In this document: positions 32,467 through 35,475 of the stretch, in pieces
Position numbering within the stretch: the first letter of the stretch is position 1
How the letters are laid out: each line of letters opens with the position of its first letter
Program-made: the position numbers and the translations under genes
Assembly: GCA_938075585.1 (NCBI GenBank)
Contig: CALJHG010000014.1
Span: forward strand, 1 to 35,475
Direction: 5' to 3'
DNA length: 35,475 bases
From: an uncultured Gammaproteobacteria bacterium
GTDB taxonomy: Bacteria > Pseudomonadota > Gammaproteobacteria > Ga0077536
Notes under the pieces: generated by a model
Told to the model about the DNA's origin: nothing
What the model saw: only the letters and a program-made list of their open reading frames with translations
Database searches by the model: none

Positions 32467-32994
32467 TCAAGCGGACGCTTGTTCTGTCGCATAAGCGGAC
32501 AAAACGCGAACAAACTGTCCTGACGGAGCCGCTAAGACTTTCACCAGATTTGTCTGAGGTGCTTTTAGAACCGATAGAAACTGTGCTCGTGCCCCATCTA
32601 GTGTAGGCATTTTAGCCAGAACCGCCAGATCTTCAGCAGGTCTCAGTTTTCCAGACAATACTATGGCTCGTGTAACAAGCTTCTCGTTCTCTTTTGAGAA
32701 ATCTTGCACTATTCGAGCGCCTGCTCCGGGATCCTCGTTGGAAAAAACTAATAGCAAAGGACCTTTAAGTGACTCATTGATACATTCAAATTCTGTCCCC
32801 TCAAATGCTCGTCTCGCGAGAGTATTTTTTACTACTCTTACTGAAACACCTTGCTCTCGCGCCTTCGCCCGAAACTCCGTCATTTGTCCTACACTAAGTC
32901 CAATGTACTCAGCAGCAATCGTCGTTTCCGCCTTTGCTGCAAGTTCATTTACCTCTGAAACAACCGCTTGTTTTTGAGTGAAATTAAGACTCAT
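32467..32994 (-). CDS. rplJ: 50S ribosomal protein L10
   Basis: 175 aa (E. coli 165). L10 anchors L7/L12 dimers to the ribosome and represses its own operon in complex with them. It starts MSLNFTQKQAVVSEVNELA and has the RVVKNTLARRA motif (about 53-63). The C-terminal helix that binds L7/L12 ends in VRVLSAYATEQASA. Reading is open 16 codons upstream but enters the leader, so the ATG at 32994 with GGAG about 11 nt before it is used. Confidence 0.96.
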   Translation of the reverse strand: MSLNFTQKQAVVSEVNELAAKAETTIAAEYIGLSVGQMTEFRAKAREQGVSVRVVKNTLARRAFEGTEFECINESLKGPLLLVFSNEDPGAGARIVQDFSKENEKLVTRAIVLSGKLRPAEDLAVLAKMPTLDGARAQFLSVLKAPQTNLVKVLAAPSGQFVRVLSAYATEQASA

Positions 32995-33248
32995 ATTGGT
33001 TATCTCTCCAAGTTTGGCCCAAACCCATAAGATTCGAACCACACCACTATTATCAGTATCTCTACCATAGAGACACCTCGTTTAAGGTGCCCTGAACCAA
33101 CGATTTCGTTAGTTAGGGATACACCATCTACGTGGGCCTAATACTTTGATTAACCGCATTAGCGGACCCACGGTCTATGACGGCTACTGGTATAACCAAT
33201 AACCCACAGTCATCACTCACGAGCTTCTCGAGAGTTTTTTATATTTTA
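32995..33248 (-). promoter_or_regulatory. L10-type leader upstream of rplJ
   Basis: This 254-nt gap has no gene and several stable hairpins on the minus strand. From 5' to 3': an outer helix CGTGGG/CCCACG (33167-33172 with 33131-33136) enclosing two small hairpins; a 12-pair hairpin CCCTAACTAACG/CGTTGGTTCAGGG with one bulged C (about 33090-33119); CACCT/AGGTG; TCTCTA/TAGAGA; and GTTTG/CAAAC just before the ribosome binding site. In E. coli the L10-L12 complex binds a leader at this position and blocks rplJL translation. That this is the counterpart is inferred from position and structure. I see no convincing promoter in it. Confidence 0.65.
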
Positions 33249-33947
33249 CTAATTCATACCTATCGAGGCCTTATCAACAGCGATACCAGGTCCCATAGTG
33301 GACGATAAGGAAAGTGAACGTAAATAAACACCTTTAGCCGAGTTTGGCTTGGCCTTAACTAAATCTGCTAATACAGCCAAAAGGTTCGCCTCTAAAGCGT
33401 CAACTGAAAAAGATGCCTTGCCGATCGGACATTGAATAATTCCCGCCTTATCAGTTCTAAACTGAACTTGACCTGACTTCGCGTTTTTAACGGCCGTAGC
33501 CACATCAGCAGCAACGGTGCCAACTTTTGGGTTAGGCATTAGACCTCTAGGGCCCAAAACTTGCCCTAGCTGACCAACAACTCTCATCGAACTGGGGCTA
33601 GCAATTACAAGATCAAAATCTATATTACCCCGTTTTACATCTTCCGCTAAGTCATCCATCCCAACGATATCAGCCCCCGCTTCTTTCCCAGCGTCTGCAT
33701 CGGCTCCTTCCGCAAAAAGGGCTATACGGACCGTTTTACCACTACCGTGAGGCAATAGAGTAGAACCGCGAACCACTTGGTCAGATTTTCTAGGGTCCAC
33801 TCCCAGATTAACCGAAACATCTATCGACTCATCGAACTTGGCCGAGGCAAACTCCTTGACCTTAGAAAGCGCTTCGGCAAGAGGGGAAAGCTCCCCTTCT
33901 ACAATCTTTTCGCGAATAGCACGCAATCTTTTCCCGGGCTTACTCAT
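33249..33947 (-). CDS. rplA: 50S ribosomal protein L1
   Basis: 232 aa (E. coli 234). L1 forms the mobile stalk at the E site and is the translational repressor of the rplKA operon. It has [23 protein letters not shown] (about 46-68), the [14 protein letters not shown] block (about 131-144) and the C-terminal [14 protein letters not shown]. The ATG overlaps the rplK stop by 4 nt, which suits coupled regulation by one operator. Confidence 0.97.
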   Translation of the reverse strand: MSKPGKRLRAIREKIVEGELSPLAEALSKVKEFASAKFDESIDVSVNLGVDPRKSDQVVRGSTLLPHGSGKTVRIALFAEGADADAGKEAGADIVGMDDLAEDVKRGNIDFDLVIASPSSMRVVGQLGQVLGPRGLMPNPKVGTVAADVATAVKNAKSGQVQFRTDKAGIIQCPIGKASFSVDALEANLLAVLADLVKAKPNSAKGVYLRSLSLSSTMGPGIAVDKASIGMN

Positions 33948-34381
33948 GATTGAACTCCTTCCACTTCCAGTCCCATACTCCTCGCTGTGCCAGCAATTGT
34001 TCTAACCGCCATCTCTACATCTGACGCAGTTAGATCAGGTTCTTTTGTTTTCGCTATAGCCTCAAGTTGTTCTCTAGTAACCTTACCTACCTTTTCGGTA
34101 TTAGGAGTGCCACTTCCCTTTTCGATTCCCGCAGCTTTCCTCAACAAGACTGAGGCAGGAGGGGTTTTAGTGACAAACGTAAAACTTTTATCAGAAAAAA
34201 CTGATATGACGACAGGAATTGGTAAACCAGGTTCTGTTTCTTGGGTTTTCGCATTAAAAGCTTTGCAAAAATCCATTATATTAACCCCATGTTGTCCCAA
34301 AGCAGGGCCTACAGGCGGGCTGGGGTTTGCCTGCCCAGCTTTAACTTGCAGCCTTATATAGGCATCAATTTTTTTCGCCAC
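33944..34381 (-). CDS. rplK: 50S ribosomal protein L11
   Basis: 145 aa (E. coli 142). L11 builds the GTPase-associated centre and is needed for RelA activation. The N-terminal domain has [36 protein letters not shown] (residues 8-43), including the prolines linked to thiostrepton binding. The C-terminal rRNA-binding domain ends in [10 protein letters not shown]. It starts with GTG at 34381, with AGGAG 9 nt upstream, directly behind a hairpin that resembles an L1 operator. Confidence 0.97.
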   Translation of the reverse strand: MAKKIDAYIRLQVKAGQANPSPPVGPALGQHGVNIMDFCKAFNAKTQETEPGLPIPVVISVFSDKSFTFVTKTPPASVLLRKAAGIEKGSGTPNTEKVGKVTREQLEAIAKTKEPDLTASDVEMAVRTIAGTARSMGLEVEGVQS

Positions 34382-34390
34382 TTAATTTTA

Positions 34391-34424
34391 CTCCTAAGGG
34401 TTCAAACGCTTTATTAAGCTCCCC
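34391..34424 (-). promoter_or_regulatory. Candidate L1-binding translational operator of rplKA
   Basis: In the 59-nt gap after nusG the minus strand can fold a lower helix GGG/CCC (34421-34424 with 34398-34400), an asymmetric internal loop (A opposite GTTTGAA) and an upper helix GCTT/AAGC with loop AATA. This is the general shape of the L1 site in rRNA and in rplK leaders. The Shine-Dalgarno AGGAG (34391-34395) lies 2 nt after the helix. Identity rests on shape and position only. Confidence 0.5.
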
Positions 34425-34440
34425 ATTAAATAATAATATT

Positions 34441-34968
34441 TTAATCCTTACTCACCTGACCAAATTCAAGCTCTACCGGCGTTGAACGACCAAATATAGA
34501 AACAGAAACCCTAAGTTTACTCTTATCATAGTTCACTTCTTCGACAGCTCCATTGAAATCTGAAAATGGTCCATCTATCACACGAACAACTTCCCCAACT
34601 TCAAACAGAGTTTTAGGTCGAGGTTTCTCAGAACCTTCTTGAATTCTATTAAGTATAGCGTTAGCTTCTGCGTCAGTTATCGGGGTCGGACGATCTTTTG
34701 TACCACCTATGAAGCCAAGCACTTTAGGACATTCTTTGATTAAATGCCATGTATCGTCCTCCATTTCCATTTCAACAAGAACATACCCAGGGAAGAATTT
34801 TCGTTCGCTCTTTCTCTTTAATCCTTCTTTCATCTCCACTACTTCTTCAGTCGGAACTAATATGTCTCCAAACTTGTTATCCATCCCATTACGCGAAATA
34901 CGATCTTCTAATGAACGCTTGACTTGATTTTCGAAACCCGAATACGCGTGGACCACATACCAATTCAT
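34441..34968 (-). CDS. nusG: Transcription termination/antitermination factor NusG
   Basis: 175 aa (E. coli 181). NusG binds the RNA polymerase clamp through its N-terminal NGN domain and Rho or S10 through its C-terminal KOW domain. The NGN domain begins [19 protein letters not shown] and contains [14 protein letters not shown]. The KOW domain holds [29 protein letters not shown] (about 125-153). The ATG at 34968 lies 8 nt after AGGG, which overlaps the secE stop. An ATG two codons earlier (34974) would be only 2 nt from it. Confidence 0.96.
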   Translation of the reverse strand: MNWYVVHAYSGFENQVKRSLEDRISRNGMDNKFGDILVPTEEVVEMKEGLKRKSERKFFPGYVLVEMEMEDDTWHLIKECPKVLGFIGGTKDRPTPITDAEANAILNRIQEGSEKPRPKTLFEVGEVVRVIDGPFSDFNGAVEEVNYDKSKLRVSVSIFGRSTPVELEFGQVSKD

Positions 34969-34978
34969 ACTCATATCC

Positions 34979-35356
34979 CTAGGCGCCTCTTCCGATTAGG
35001 CCCTGTATAGAACTACTTAGCCCCAAGTCAAGAACCCACAATAAAATAGCAAAAATAATCACAACAATAATTACAAACAATGTTGTTTGGCTCGTTTCTT
35101 GTCGGGTGGGCCAAACAATTTTTCGGACCTCTACCTGTGCATCTCTAACAAAATCTATCGCTTGTCGACCTTTTAATGTCTGACTTACGATTACGAGAGA
35201 AACGATGATTCCGGCAAGGACACCCAGAACGCGTAAAATTTTCGGCGCCTCTGAGTAATAATAAAAACCCACTAGACTTATAGTCAAAACAACCAGAGCT
35301 AAAAGAAATTTAAAAATATCTATAGACCCTTGTTGAGTTTCGGTTTTACTGTTCAT
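34979..35356 (-). CDS. secE: Protein translocase subunit SecE
   Basis: 125 aa, the three-helix form typical of gammaproteobacteria (E. coli 127). Membrane segments are near residues 13-33, 39-59 and 92-115. The conserved cytoplasmic amphipathic segment [20 protein letters not shown] (about 71-90) precedes the essential third helix. SecE clamps SecY, which is encoded 25 kb away in the same cluster. The ATG at 35356 has AGGA 5 nt upstream. It lies 41 nt behind tRNA-Trp, probably on the same transcript. Confidence 0.97.
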   Translation of the reverse strand: MNSKTETQQGSIDIFKFLLALVVLTISLVGFYYYSEAPKILRVLGVLAGIIVSLVIVSQTLKGRQAIDFVRDAQVEVRKIVWPTRQETSQTTLFVIIVVIIFAILLWVLDLGLSSSIQGLIGRGA

Positions 35357-35397
35357 AATTTCCTGCTATACAAAATTTCTAGAACCACCAAATTCGT

Positions 35398-35473
35398 TGG
35401 CAGGCCAGGAGGGAATCGAACCCCCAACCTGCGGTTTTGGAGACCGCCGCTCTGCCAATTGAGCTACTGGCCT
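35398..35473 (-). tRNA. tRNA-Trp (anticodon CCA)
   Basis: 76 nt with an encoded CCA end (35398-35400). The acceptor arm AGGCCAG pairs with CTGGCCT. The D arm is GCTCAATTGGCAGAGC. The anticodon loop CTCCAAA gives CCA at 35438-35440. The T arm holds GGTTCGATTCC. The whole gene resembles E. coli trpT. It lies just upstream of secE, as in Pseudomonas, where tufB precedes it. Confidence 0.98.
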
Positions 35474-35475
35474 AA

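Noticed and set aside
32995-33042. Longer version of rplJ reaching into the leader
   Set aside because: The 16 extra residues are unlike L10 and fall on the leader hairpins and the ribosome binding site.

Overview
The window looks like the core ribosomal-protein and RNA-polymerase region of a gammaproteobacterium of moderate-to-low GC. All but three of its protein genes lie on the minus strand. The reasons for this placement are: MreB, RpoB (1357 aa), RpoC and the ribosomal proteins closely resemble gammaproteobacterial forms; RpoC motifs fall at the same residue numbers as in E. coli; and gatCAB divergent from mreBCD, with tRNA-Trp ahead of secE-nusG, recalls Pseudomonas and its relatives. 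The exact taxon cannot be fixed from this sequence alone. I see no mobile element, prophage, CRISPR array or accessory gene.

Layout. Positions 1-2248 (minus) hold the cell-shape genes mreB-mreC-mreD, with mreD cut by the left edge. A 197-bp divergent intergenic region follows. Positions 2446-5645 (plus) hold gatC-gatA-gatB, the tRNA-dependent amidotransferase. gatB meets rplQ tail to tail with 3 bp between them. From there to the right edge everything reads leftward. In transcription order, from high coordinates to low: tRNA-Trp, secE, nusG, rplK, rplA, rplJ, rplL, rpoB, rpoC, rpsL, rpsG, fusA, tuf, then rpsJ, rplC, rplD, rplW, rplB, rpsS, rplV, rpsC, rplP, rpmC, rpsQ (S10 group), rplN, rplX, rplE, rpsN, rpsH, rplF, rplR, rpsE, rpmD, rplO, secY, rpmJ (spc group), and rpsM, rpsK, rpsD, rpoA, rplQ (alpha group).

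Regulation is concentrated in four noncoding gaps of the minus-strand cluster. (1) A hairpin just upstream of rplK has the shape of an L1-binding operator. (2) A 254-nt leader with several stacked hairpins precedes rplJ, at the place of the L10 leader. (3) A 14-15 bp hairpin with a U6 tract sits between rplL and rpoB and looks like the attenuator that sets the ratio of L7/L12 to RNA polymerase. (4) A near-consensus sigma70 promoter 6 nt past the rpoC stop drives rpsL through a structured leader of about 180 nt. Downstream of that promoter no gap exceeds about 70 nt for almost 18 kb. The S10, spc and alpha groups therefore lack the separate leaders known in E. coli and probably form one long transcription unit.

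Together the genes make the ribosome (L and S proteins), its elongation factors (EF-Tu, EF-G), RNA polymerase core, the transcript elongation factor NusG and the Sec translocon core (SecY, SecE). They are flanked by the rod-shape system and the Asn/Gln-tRNA amidation enzyme. No wholly new system is visible. The observations most worth checking are regulatory RNA structures, an mreC gene without an ordinary start codon, and the missing space for a terminator between gatB and rplQ.
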